From: Pacificoceanicola sp049803835
GTDB taxonomy: Bacteria > Pseudomonadota > Alphaproteobacteria > Rhodobacterales > Rhodobacteraceae
Assembly: GCF_049803835.1 (NCBI RefSeq)
Contig: NZ_JBNAGK010000018.1
Location: 1 to 64,000 of the forward strand
DNA length: 64,000 nt
Reading direction: 5' to 3'
The position numbers were made by a program, and so were the translations under genes. The notes below the pieces were generated by a model. It ran no database searches. It was not told where the DNA came from and was given only the letters and a program-made list of their open reading frames with translations. The stretch's first letter is position 1. Each line of letters begins with the position of its first letter. This document shows, piece by piece, positions 1 through 6,708 of this stretch.

Positions 1-928
1 TCAGGATGCGGACCATGGTGCCGTCCATGACCTTGGTCTGGTCCGTGTGGAAGACCGACGAATGCGGGTCATGGTTGAAGTCGGAGCTGACGAGTTTCTT
101 GTCGGTGTAGCCGAGGATGCCCTTGAGCGGGCCGTCGGCGGCATCGCGGATCGCGTCGTTGATCTCCTGCACGGTGGTCGCGCGGGACGCCTCGAAGGTC
201 AGGTCGACGACGGAGACGTTCGGCGTCGGCACGCGGATCGCGACCCCGTCGAGCTTGCCGTTCAGTTCCGGCAGAACCAGCCCCACGGCCTTCGCCGCGC
301 CGGTGGACGTCGGGATCATCGAGAGCGCGGCCGCGCGGGCGCGGTAGAGGTCCTTGTGCATGGTGTCCAGCGTCGGCTGATCACCGGTGTAGCTGTGGAT
401 CGTGGTCATGAAGCCTTTCACGATCCCGACGGTATCGTTGAGCACCTTGGCCACCGGCGACAGGCAGTTCGTGGTGCAGGAGGCGTTGGAGACGACGATG
501 TCGTCGCTGGTCAGCACGCTGTCATTGACGCCGAAGACGATGGTCTTGTCGGCACCGTCGCCGGGGGCGGAAATCAGCACGCGCTTAGAGCCATTCTCCA
601 GGTGCGCCTTGCACTTCTCCTTGGAGGTGAAGATGCCGGTGCACTCCATCACCACGTCGATGTGGCTCCACGGCAGCTCGGCGGGATTGCGGATCGCGGT
701 CACCTTGATCGGCCCGCGGCCCACGTCGATCCAGTCGTCGCCGGAGGACACCTCGACCGGGAAGCGGCCATGGACGCTGTCGTATTGCAGCAGGTGGGCG
801 TTGGTTTCGACCGGGCCGAGATCGTTGATCGCGACGACCTCGATGTCGGTGCGGCCGGATTCGATGATCGCGCGCAGGACGTTGCGGCCGATGCGGCCAA
901 ATCCGTTGATGGCAACCTTGACTGACAT
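1..928 (-). CDS. gap: Glyceraldehyde-3-phosphate dehydrogenase, 3' end cut by window edge
   Basis: Glycolytic and gluconeogenic enzyme that oxidises glyceraldehyde-3-phosphate to 1,3-bisphosphoglycerate with NAD(P) in the cytosol. 309 codons are visible, beginning MSVKVAINGFGRIGRNV, the N-terminal Rossmann dinucleotide-binding motif. The active-site segment SNASCTTNC is present with the catalytic cysteine at residue 151. Further along come the phosphate-binding TGAAKAVG stretch and the RVPTPNVSVVDL segment. A usual GAPDH has about 333 residues, so roughly 25 C-terminal residues lie beyond position 1. The start follows a GGGAGAA ribosome site. Its small conserved partner lies immediately upstream (1086-1229), on the same strand. 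Identification is very secure. Confidence 0.97.
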   Translation of the reverse strand, partial: MSVKVAINGFGRIGRNVLRAIIESGRTDIEVVAINDLGPVETNAHLLQYDSVHGRFPVEVSSGDDWIDVGRGPIKVTAIRNPAELPWSHIDVVMECTGIFTSKEKCKAHLENGSKRVLISAPGDGADKTIVFGVNDSVLTSDDIVVSNASCTTNCLSPVAKVLNDTVGIVKGFMTTIHSYTGDQPTLDTMHKDLYRARAAALSMIPTSTGAAKAVGLVLPELNGKLDGVAIRVPTPNVSVVDLTFEASRATTVQEINDAIRDAADGPLKGILGYTDKKLVSSDFNHDPHSSVFHTDQTKVMDGTMVRIL

Positions 929-1085
929 GGAGTTCTCCCTTTGTGCCAAGTGGCGGTGCGGCTGTTAACGCTAACAATCAAAGCCGCGACGAAAAGTCAA
1001 CGCCGGAGCGCCACAGCCTCGTGTGTTTTCAAGATTTATGCCGGGATGTGTAACAGGAAAGGCCGCGATCGGAAACAGAGGCGTC

Positions 1086-1229
1086 TCAGCGCCAGAACGC
1101 CAGCCACTCGATCAGGTCAAACATCTTCTTGGCCAGGAACAGCAGGTGTTCGCTGCCGTACATCAGATAATCGACGCCCAGGCCGCCGAGGATCAGCGCT
1201 CCGAGGACGATGGCGAGTGTATTGGTCAT
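1086..1229 (-). CDS. Small membrane-associated protein upstream of gap
   Basis: A 47-residue protein starting MTNTLAIVLGALILGGLG and ending with an aromatic and acidic tail (MFDLIEWLAFWR). It has one hydrophobic segment (about residues 4-20), then a short amphipathic helix, so it is probably an inner-membrane peptide. From memory, similar short proteins lie beside gap in many Rhodobacterales and are often mis-annotated as GAPDH fragments; it has no GAPDH sequence. The longer reading frame upstream to 1319 is rich in Arg and Gln and overlaps the next gene, so the internal ATG at 1229 is preferred. Function unknown. The conserved-looking ending and the position make it a real gene rather than noise. 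Confidence 0.7.
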   Translation of the reverse strand: MTNTLAIVLGALILGGLGVDYLMYGSEHLLFLAKKMFDLIEWLAFWR

Positions 1230-1278
1230 GACGGCTCCGGCGGGTTGCCCTCGTCTTTGCCAGAGCAGGCGCGGGCTG

Positions 1279-1812
1279 TCACGCCTCCGCTGCGATCTGC
1301 GCGGCTTTTTCCGCCACATTGCCCGGCTGCATCAGGTCCTCGACGAAGAGACCGAGGAGCGCGCCGCGTCCGCCGACACCGGCCTTGCGGTAGATCGCGC
1401 CAAGCTGCGCCTTGACCGTGCCCTCCGCCGTGCCACGCAGGGTGGCAATCTCGGCGATGCTCATGCCCTTGAGCGTGAAGGTGGCCACGTCCGCCTCTGA
1501 CGGGGTCAGCGACCAGCCGCGAAACCGGGCCTCCATGATGTCATGAAAGGCGCCTGCCGCCACGGAGAGTTGCGCCTCGAGATGGGCCTTGCGCCGCAGC
1601 AGCCGGACGAAGACGCGGATCTCAACCGCCACACCGGCCAACAACCCCAGCGCGGCACAGGCTTCGATGATGAAATGCGGGTGATTGAACGGCGGCCAGG
1701 ACAGTTCGAACCCGTCTACGGCGACATCAGACAGAAAGACGATCGCGCAAAGCAGCTGGCCCGCGATGAGAATCGCGAGGCCAAGCATCTTGTTGTCCGG
1801 TTCGGCAGTCAT
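1279..1812 (-). CDS. Membrane-anchored LuxR-type helix-turn-helix regulator
   Basis: A 177-residue protein with two predicted membrane helices near the N terminus (about residues 9-31 and 45-68), a short linker, and a C-terminal LuxR/GerE-type helix-turn-helix (about 100-155: LTPSEADVATFTLKGMS, then AEGTVKAQLGAIYRKAGV). There is no receiver domain, so the input is probably sensed at the membrane or through the partner cytochrome. Its ATG overlaps the stop of the cytochrome b gene (ATGA at 1809-1812), which implies translational coupling. It belongs to the loosely described class of membrane-bound one-component regulators. The target is unknown; autoregulation of this operon is an inference. 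Confidence 0.8.
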   Translation of the reverse strand: MTAEPDNKMLGLAILIAGQLLCAIVFLSDVAVDGFELSWPPFNHPHFIIEACAALGLLAGVAVEIRVFVRLLRRKAHLEAQLSVAAGAFHDIMEARFRGWSLTPSEADVATFTLKGMSIAEIATLRGTAEGTVKAQLGAIYRKAGVGGRGALLGLFVEDLMQPGNVAEKAAQIAAEA

Positions 1813-2348
1813 GACTCGAAGGTTACGCCTTCGGGCAGACGTTTGACACCCGTGACCATGGCACGCGGCAAGTTGACGCCGGTGCGGCGGCTTTCCCAGA
1901 TCACTGCAGCGACATGCATCACGACGCTGATCTCGGTCCAGGTGACGAGGGCTTCATGGGTTTGCTCGACCCAGTCGACACCCCAGAAGGTATTGGTGGT
2001 CATCATGTAGCCGGTCAGCGCTATTCCGGCGATGCTCAGAAGCAGGTTGAAGATCATAAGCCCGCCCAGCGGGGTATGGCCGCGATGCGCCCTGCGCCGG
2101 CCCGCCGCCATATCGGCCATTTGTCCGAAGATGCCGGATCGGGTGGGCCAGAAACTGGCGAACCGCGCGGTCCAGGGCCCGATGATCCCCCAAACCAGCC
2201 GGAAGGCGAGCAGCCCGGCGATGGTGTAGCCGATGATTTCGTGCAGATCGCTCTCGGCGTCGGTGAACAGGGCATTGGCGGCAAAGAGCCCGACGAGGCT
2301 CCAGTGAAAGATCCGCACGAGCGGATCCCAGATGCGGTGGTCCGTCAT
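1809..2348 (-). CDS. Cytochrome b561-type membrane protein
   Basis: A 179-residue integral membrane protein of the prokaryotic cytochrome b561/Ni-hydrogenase b-type family, which carries electrons across the inner membrane with two b hemes. It begins MTDHRIWDPLVRIFHWSL, the typical first helix with a heme-ligand histidine. Further candidate ligands are in DLHEIIGY (helix 2) and in QTHEALV and VVMHVAAVIW (last helix). Four hydrophobic segments are evident. The start at 2348 has an AAGGAG ribosome site 6-7 bases upstream; the longer frame to 2453 is not preferred. It is the middle gene of a PepSY, cytochrome b, membrane-regulator group. The electron donor is unknown, though small PepSY proteins often accompany such cytochromes. 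Confidence 0.88.
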   Translation of the reverse strand: MTDHRIWDPLVRIFHWSLVGLFAANALFTDAESDLHEIIGYTIAGLLAFRLVWGIIGPWTARFASFWPTRSGIFGQMADMAAGRRRAHRGHTPLGGLMIFNLLLSIAGIALTGYMMTTNTFWGVDWVEQTHEALVTWTEISVVMHVAAVIWESRRTGVNLPRAMVTGVKRLPEGVTFES

Positions 2349-2479
2349 GGTGTCGCTCCTTGGCATGACTGTGGGAGAGGGTGGCGGGGCAGAGTGCCCC
2401 GCCAGAAGCCTGTCACGCACGAGGGGGTGACCGTGCGGGACTGTGACAGGCAACCGGGACCCCGGGTCCGGCGTCAGAC

Positions 2480-2722
2480 TCAGTTCTTGATGCGCACCAC
2501 GTTGAAGTCGGCGTCGAGATACAGCTCGACGCGAGCGCCATCCTTCAGCGCGTAGACTTCGATCATGCCGTCTTCGCTGTCGATCTTGCGGACTTCATAG
2601 CCCTCTTCGGTCAGCTTGGCGCGAAGGGCGTCCTGCTGTTCCACGCTCAGGTCGGTGGACGCGAAGGCGGCACCGGCGCCGAGGGACAGGGCGAGGATCG
2701 AGGCGGTCAGAATGCGGGTCAT
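2480..2722 (-). CDS. Exported PepSY-domain protein
   Basis: An 80-residue protein with a clear signal peptide (MTRILTASILALSLGAGAAFAS, cleavage probably after AFA). The mature part is a single PepSY domain (about 55 residues) with the typical LRAKLTEEGYEVRKIDSEDG core and a VELYLDADFNVVRIKN ending. It is expected in the periplasm. PepSY domains are small modulatory modules, first described as protease inhibitors, and also occur next to cytochrome b561 proteins, as here (131 bp gap to the cytochrome start on the same strand). The ATG at 2722 is preceded by GGAGTTCCCCC. The precise partner is not known. Confidence 0.85.
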   Translation of the reverse strand: MTRILTASILALSLGAGAAFASTDLSVEQQDALRAKLTEEGYEVRKIDSEDGMIEVYALKDGARVELYLDADFNVVRIKN

Positions 2723-2820
2723 GGGGGAACTCCTGATTGGGTTGCGGTCCGGACGGGGTGTCCGTGACTGAAGCCAACCTGCATCCGGTCCGCCGTGTCC
2801 TGCCATTCGTCTTCCGGCAC

Positions 2821-2846
2821 AAACCGGCGGCTTTACCCGCCGGTTT
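2821..2846 (-). terminator. Stem-loop downstream of ornithine cyclodeaminase gene
   Basis: A perfect 10-bp inverted repeat (AAACCGGCGG / CCGCCGGTTT) with a 6-base loop. It lies 42 bases past the stop of the leftward ornithine cyclodeaminase gene and before the PepSY gene. The T-run is short, so it could be a weak intrinsic terminator or an mRNA-stabilising hairpin. Confidence 0.6.
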
Positions 2847-2887
2847 GCGTATCTATGCCTTTGGTTTATGCCTGATTTCGCTCAGGT

Positions 2888-3943
2888 TTATGCCGCCTGG
2901 ACGCTGGCCGAACGGGTCAGCATGCCGAACAGGTCGCGCGGGTCATCCGGGTCCGCAAGCAGGTCCAGCGCCACCATCATCCCTGTCTCCAGCGCCTTTT
3001 CGCGCACGAACCGCAGGGCGCTGAAGTCCTCGATGGCAAAGCCGACACTGTCGAACAGCGTGATCTGCGCCGCGTCCCTGCGCCCTTCGGCCGCTCCGGT
3101 CAGCACCTGCCAGAACTCGGTGACCGGGAAATCACCCGGCATCTGCTGGATCTCGCCTTCGATTCGGGTCTGCTCGGGGTATTCGACGAAGACGTCGGCG
3201 CGGGTCAGAATCTCCGGCGCCAGCTCCGTCTTGCCCGGGCAGTCGCCGCCGATGGCGTTGATGTGCACGCCGGGGCCGACCATGTTGCCCGACAGGATCG
3301 TCGCGTTCTTCTTGTCCGCGGTGCAGGTGGTCAGGATCTGCGCTCCCTCGATTGCCTCCTCGGCGCTTTTGCAGGCGATCACGCGAAGGCCGGTCCCTGC
3401 AAGGTTCGCGGCACATTTTGCCGTTGCCCCCGGATCGGTGTCGTAGAGACGGACCTCCTCGATCCCGAGCATGGTCTGCATGGCGAGGCACTGGAACTCG
3501 GATTGCGCACCATTGCCGATCATCGCCATGACCTTCGAGCCTTTCGGCGCCAGATGTTGCGCGGCAAGCGCCGACATGGCGGCGGTCCTGAGCGCGGTCA
3601 GCAGGGTCATTTCCGACAGCAGGATCGGATAGCCGGTGTGCATATCCGCCAGCAGGCCAAACGCCGTGACCGTCTGCAGGCCTTCACGCGTGTTCTTCGG
3701 ATGTCCGTTGACGTATTTGAAGGCGTAATGAGTCTCATCCGCGGTGGGCATCAACTCGATCACCCCGACATCGGAGTGGGCGGCGACGCGGGGCGTCTTG
3801 TCGAACTGCTCCCAGCGGCGGAAATCGTCTTCGATGGCACAAGCGATCCCGGTCAGCATCTGCGGCAGGCCGACGCGATGGATCAGCTGCATCATGTGAT
3901 CGACGGAAACGAACGGCACGAGGGCCTTGTCGGAGGGCATCAT
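2888..3943 (-). CDS. Ornithine cyclodeaminase
   Basis: A 351-residue enzyme of the ornithine cyclodeaminase/mu-crystallin family. It converts L-ornithine to L-proline and ammonia with tightly bound NAD. Visible family features are the substrate-binding HYAFKYVNGHPKN segment (about residues 72-84), the TALRTAAMSALAAQHLAP helix, the dinucleotide-binding VMAMIGNGAQSEFQ loop, and the conserved INAIGGDCPGKTEL segment. The length matches the family. It follows arginase on the same strand with a 20-bp gap, so arginine is presumably degraded through ornithine to proline. The start is either of two adjacent ATGs (3943 or 3940) behind GAAAGGAC. Specificity is assigned from family and context. Confidence 0.93.
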   Translation of the reverse strand: MMPSDKALVPFVSVDHMMQLIHRVGLPQMLTGIACAIEDDFRRWEQFDKTPRVAAHSDVGVIELMPTADETHYAFKYVNGHPKNTREGLQTVTAFGLLADMHTGYPILLSEMTLLTALRTAAMSALAAQHLAPKGSKVMAMIGNGAQSEFQCLAMQTMLGIEEVRLYDTDPGATAKCAANLAGTGLRVIACKSAEEAIEGAQILTTCTADKKNATILSGNMVGPGVHINAIGGDCPGKTELAPEILTRADVFVEYPEQTRIEGEIQQMPGDFPVTEFWQVLTGAAEGRRDAAQITLFDSVGFAIEDFSALRFVREKALETGMMVALDLLADPDDPRDLFGMLTRSASVQAA

Positions 3944-3963
3944 GGCGGTGTCCTTTCTAAGGG

Positions 3964-4881
3964 TCAGAGGCTGCGCGGCGTCGGTCGGTCAAAGACCTTT
4001 CGGCCCAGTCCGGAGGCGCAGAGGTCGACCATCAGCTGCGCCGTGCGGCCGCGCTCGTCGAGCATCGGGTTGAGTTCCACGAGGTCCATGGATGTCATCA
4101 GGCCGCTGTCGTGGATCATTTCCATGACGAGATGCGCCTCCCGGACGGTGGCGCCACCCGGCACCGTGGTGCCCACTGCGGGGGCGGCGGCCGGGTCGAG
4201 GAAATCCACGTCGAGCGAGACGTGCAGCATGCCGTTGGCCTCCTCCACGCGCTTCAGGAAGGGTTTGAGCAGGGCCGTCACGCCGAATTCGTCGATCGCC
4301 CGCATGTCGAAGCGGTGCACTTTCGAGGCTTCCAGCGCACCGCGCTCCGCCCCGTCGACCGACCGCAGGCCAAGGATGCAGAGGTTTTCCTCCGGGATCG
4401 GGTCATTTACGGGCGGAAATTGGTCGAATCCTGCACGACCTGTGACATAGGCCAGCGGCGTGCCGTGCAAATTACCGGATTCCGTTGTCTTGGGCGTGTG
4501 GAAATCGCTGTGCGCGTCCAGCCAGAGAACGAACTGTGGGCGACCCTGCCTCGCCGCATGGGCTGCGACGCCATGCACCGTGCCAAGGCTGAGCGCATGG
4601 TCGCCCCCCATGAAGATCGGCAGGCCCCTGGTCATGGCAGCCTCCGCGGCCCGGCTCAAAGCCCCAGTCCAACCGACGGTCAGGCCCAGCTCGTGCAGGT
4701 GATCGTCCGTCAGATCGCAGGCGTCCGGTGTCACGTTGCCGAGGTCATGGGCCGTATGACCGAGGTCGCGCAGCGCTTCCGGCAGGCGGGCAATGCGATA
4801 GGCGTCGGGGCCCATGAGGCAGCCCTTGCGGGTCTTGCCGCTGTCGACGGGGGCTCCGATCAGAAGGATGTCCAGTGTCAT
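3964..4881 (-). CDS. rocF: Arginase
   Basis: A 305-residue manganese enzyme of the ureohydrolase family that hydrolyses L-arginine to L-ornithine and urea. The metal ligands are visible: GGDHALSLG (Asp94, His95), WLDAHSDFH (Asp122, His124, Asp126) and SLDVDFLDP. GNLHGTPLAYV and the TVPGGATVREA loop are typical of true arginases rather than agmatinases. The frame extends upstream to 5091, but that part lies under the divergent regulator; the ATG at 4881 begins MTLDILLIGAPVDSG, the usual N terminus. It is the first gene of the arginase-ornithine cyclodeaminase pair and is divergent from an Lrp/AsnC regulator 110 bp away, which probably controls it in response to an amino acid. Confidence 0.94.
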   Translation of the reverse strand: MTLDILLIGAPVDSGKTRKGCLMGPDAYRIARLPEALRDLGHTAHDLGNVTPDACDLTDDHLHELGLTVGWTGALSRAAEAAMTRGLPIFMGGDHALSLGTVHGVAAHAARQGRPQFVLWLDAHSDFHTPKTTESGNLHGTPLAYVTGRAGFDQFPPVNDPIPEENLCILGLRSVDGAERGALEASKVHRFDMRAIDEFGVTALLKPFLKRVEEANGMLHVSLDVDFLDPAAAPAVGTTVPGGATVREAHLVMEMIHDSGLMTSMDLVELNPMLDERGRTAQLMVDLCASGLGRKVFDRPTPRSL

Positions 4882-4991
4882 GTTGTGATCCTGTTTTCGC
4901 GTTGTCTGTGATAGTGTCTGTGCAAAACGCGCAGGAATTAAGGGTTCATTTTGCCCGAAACGAGAGTATGTTTGCCGAAACGGAGGGAGAA

Positions 4992-5429
4992 ATGGCCGAA
5001 CTGGATGACGTGGATCACCGGCTGATCGCGGCACTGCGCTTCGACGCCCGCGCCGCTCTGTCCGATCTTGCGGTGCAACTGGGGCTGTCACGCACCACGG
5101 TGCGCACCCGCATCGAGCGACTGCGCAGCGCCGGGGTGATCGTCGGGTTTTCCGTTGTGCTGAAAGACGATCTCAGCGCCGACGCGGTGCGGGCGCTGAT
5201 GATGATCGGGATCGAGGGGCGGGGGGCAGACCGGATCAAACGCCAGATCCTCGGACTGCCCGAGGCACGTGCGGTGCATTCGACCAACGGGCGTTGGGAT
5301 GTGATCGTGGAACTGGGCGCGGCCAGCCTCGAGGCTCTGGACCAGGTGCTCGACCGCATCCGGCGATTCGACGGAGTCTCGACCTCGGAAACGTCTCTGC
5401 TGCTTTCGACACGGCATCCCGGGCGATGA
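4992..5429 (+). CDS. Lrp/AsnC family transcriptional regulator
   Basis: A 145-residue regulator with an N-terminal winged helix-turn-helix (DDVDHRLIAALRFDARAALSDLA, with recognition helix around SRTTVRTRIERL) and a C-terminal RAM ligand-binding domain (about 70-145, including AVHSTNGRWDVIVEL). The ATG at 4992 has a GGAGG site 5 bases upstream and is preferred to the upstream ATG at 4968. It is divergent from arginase and overlaps the downstream deacetylase gene by ATGA. Lrp-family proteins of this layout typically activate the adjacent amino-acid catabolic genes on binding the amino acid. Arginine or ornithine as effector is an inference. Confidence 0.92.
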   Translation: MAELDDVDHRLIAALRFDARAALSDLAVQLGLSRTTVRTRIERLRSAGVIVGFSVVLKDDLSADAVRALMMIGIEGRGADRIKRQILGLPEARAVHSTNGRWDVIVELGAASLEALDQVLDRIRRFDGVSTSETSLLLSTRHPGR

Positions 5430-6538
5430 GCGCGCCGATTTTCATCGGCTCGCGCATCTACCGCGGCTCCAGCTACGGACGCCTGCATCCGCTGTCCATC
5501 GAGCGGGTGCCTGCGGTCACGGATTTGTGTCGGGCCCTCGGATGGCTGCCAGATGGCGTATACCAGACATCACCCCGGGCAAAACGTGCGGCATTGGCCC
5601 AATTTCATACCGAAACTTACCTCGATGCCCTGATCCGTGCAGAAAGCGACGGAGCGGTCAGTGACGCGGTCCGCGAGCGGCACGGTCTTGGCACGCTGTC
5701 GAACCCGGTCTTCCCCGAGATGTTTCGACGTCCCGCCACGGCGGTCGGCGGCGGGCTTTTGGCGGCGGATCGTGTGGCCTCGGGCGGCATGGCCTATAAT
5801 CCCGGCGGCGGGACCCATCACGGTTTCGCCGATCGCGCAGCAGGTTTCTGTTATCTCAACGAGCCGGTCCTGACGATCAGGCGCCTGCTCGCCATGGGTC
5901 TTTCCCGCGTCGCCTATGTCGACATCGACGCGCACCACGGCGATGGGGTCGAGGCGGCTTTCGTTGGGTCGGAGCGGGTCCGGCTGATCTCGGTGCATGA
6001 AGCACAGCGTTGGCCTTTCACCGGTGGGCTGGATGACGATGCGGGTGGTGCGGCAATCAACCTGCCGGTGCCAAAGGATTTCAACGATGACGAATTCCTG
6101 TTCGTTCTCGGTGAATTGATCCTGCCGCTGGTCGAGGCGTTCCGGCCGGAAGCGATCTTTCTCCAATGCGGCGCAGATGCGGTTGCCGAGGATCCGCTGT
6201 CGCGTCTGTCGCTCTCCAATCTCTGCCATCGCGCCACGGTGCGCGGCCTTCGATCCCTGTCGCCGCGGCTGATCGTGTCCGGCGGCGGGGGATACAATCC
6301 GTGGTCCGTCGCGCGTTGCTGGGCCGGGGTCTGGGCGGAGATTGCCGGGATGGACATACCGGTCCTTCTGCCCGAAGCCGCCCAGACTGTGCTACGCGGA
6401 CTGTCGTGGTCGCGGAAGGGGACGCCGTCCGAAGCAATGCTCACGAGCCTGTCGGATGCACCACGCGGAGGTCAAATTCGGCACGAAATCCGCAAGTCCG
6501 TGCATCATCTGCGTGCGCGGTGGTCAATTCAGGTATGA
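5426..6538 (+). CDS. HDAC-family (acetoin utilisation-like) deacetylase
   Basis: A 370-residue zinc-dependent amidohydrolase of the histone-deacetylase superfamily. The catalytic pair is in GGGTHHGFADRAAGFCY, the zinc site in YVDIDAHHGDGVEAAF, the second aspartate in LQCGADAV, and the transition-state tyrosine in SGGGGYNPWS. All key residues appear intact. The start overlaps the regulator stop (ATGA at 5426-5429); the longer frame to 5294 lies inside that regulator. Bacterial members deacetylate acetylpolyamines, acetyl-lysine proteins or acuC-type targets. Cotranscription with an Lrp regulator next to arginine catabolism makes an acetylated polyamine or acetylated amino-acid substrate plausible, but this is an inference. 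Confidence 0.9.
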   Translation: MSAPIFIGSRIYRGSSYGRLHPLSIERVPAVTDLCRALGWLPDGVYQTSPRAKRAALAQFHTETYLDALIRAESDGAVSDAVRERHGLGTLSNPVFPEMFRRPATAVGGGLLAADRVASGGMAYNPGGGTHHGFADRAAGFCYLNEPVLTIRRLLAMGLSRVAYVDIDAHHGDGVEAAFVGSERVRLISVHEAQRWPFTGGLDDDAGGAAINLPVPKDFNDDEFLFVLGELILPLVEAFRPEAIFLQCGADAVAEDPLSRLSLSNLCHRATVRGLRSLSPRLIVSGGGGYNPWSVARCWAGVWAEIAGMDIPVLLPEAAQTVLRGLSWSRKGTPSEAMLTSLSDAPRGGQIRHEIRKSVHHLRARWSIQV

Positions 6539-6564
6539 AATCGGGTGTTTCGCGAACGATTTGA

Positions 6565-6634
6565 GCGGGTAACGGGAATCGAACCCGTAACTAAAGCTTG
6601 GGAAGCTGCCGTGATACCTTTTCACCATACCCGC
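6565..6634 (-). tRNA. tRNA-Gly (CCC)
   Basis: On the minus strand the 70-nt sequence begins GCGGGTATGGTGAAAAGG and ends TTCGATTCCCGTTACCCGC. A 7-bp acceptor stem (GCGGGTA/TACCCGC), a D arm (GTGA/TCAC), a TTCGATTC T-loop and a TTCCCAA anticodon loop are all present, giving anticodon CCC. The anticodon stem (GCAGC/GCTTT) has a C-T mismatch and a G-T wobble. CCA is not encoded. Confidence 0.93.
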
Positions 6635-6708
6635 GCTCGCAGGACGATTGTCTATCCGCGGCACCTGAGCCGTGCAAGAGCCTTTGCGCGTCGTTTCGCA
6701 AAATTCGC

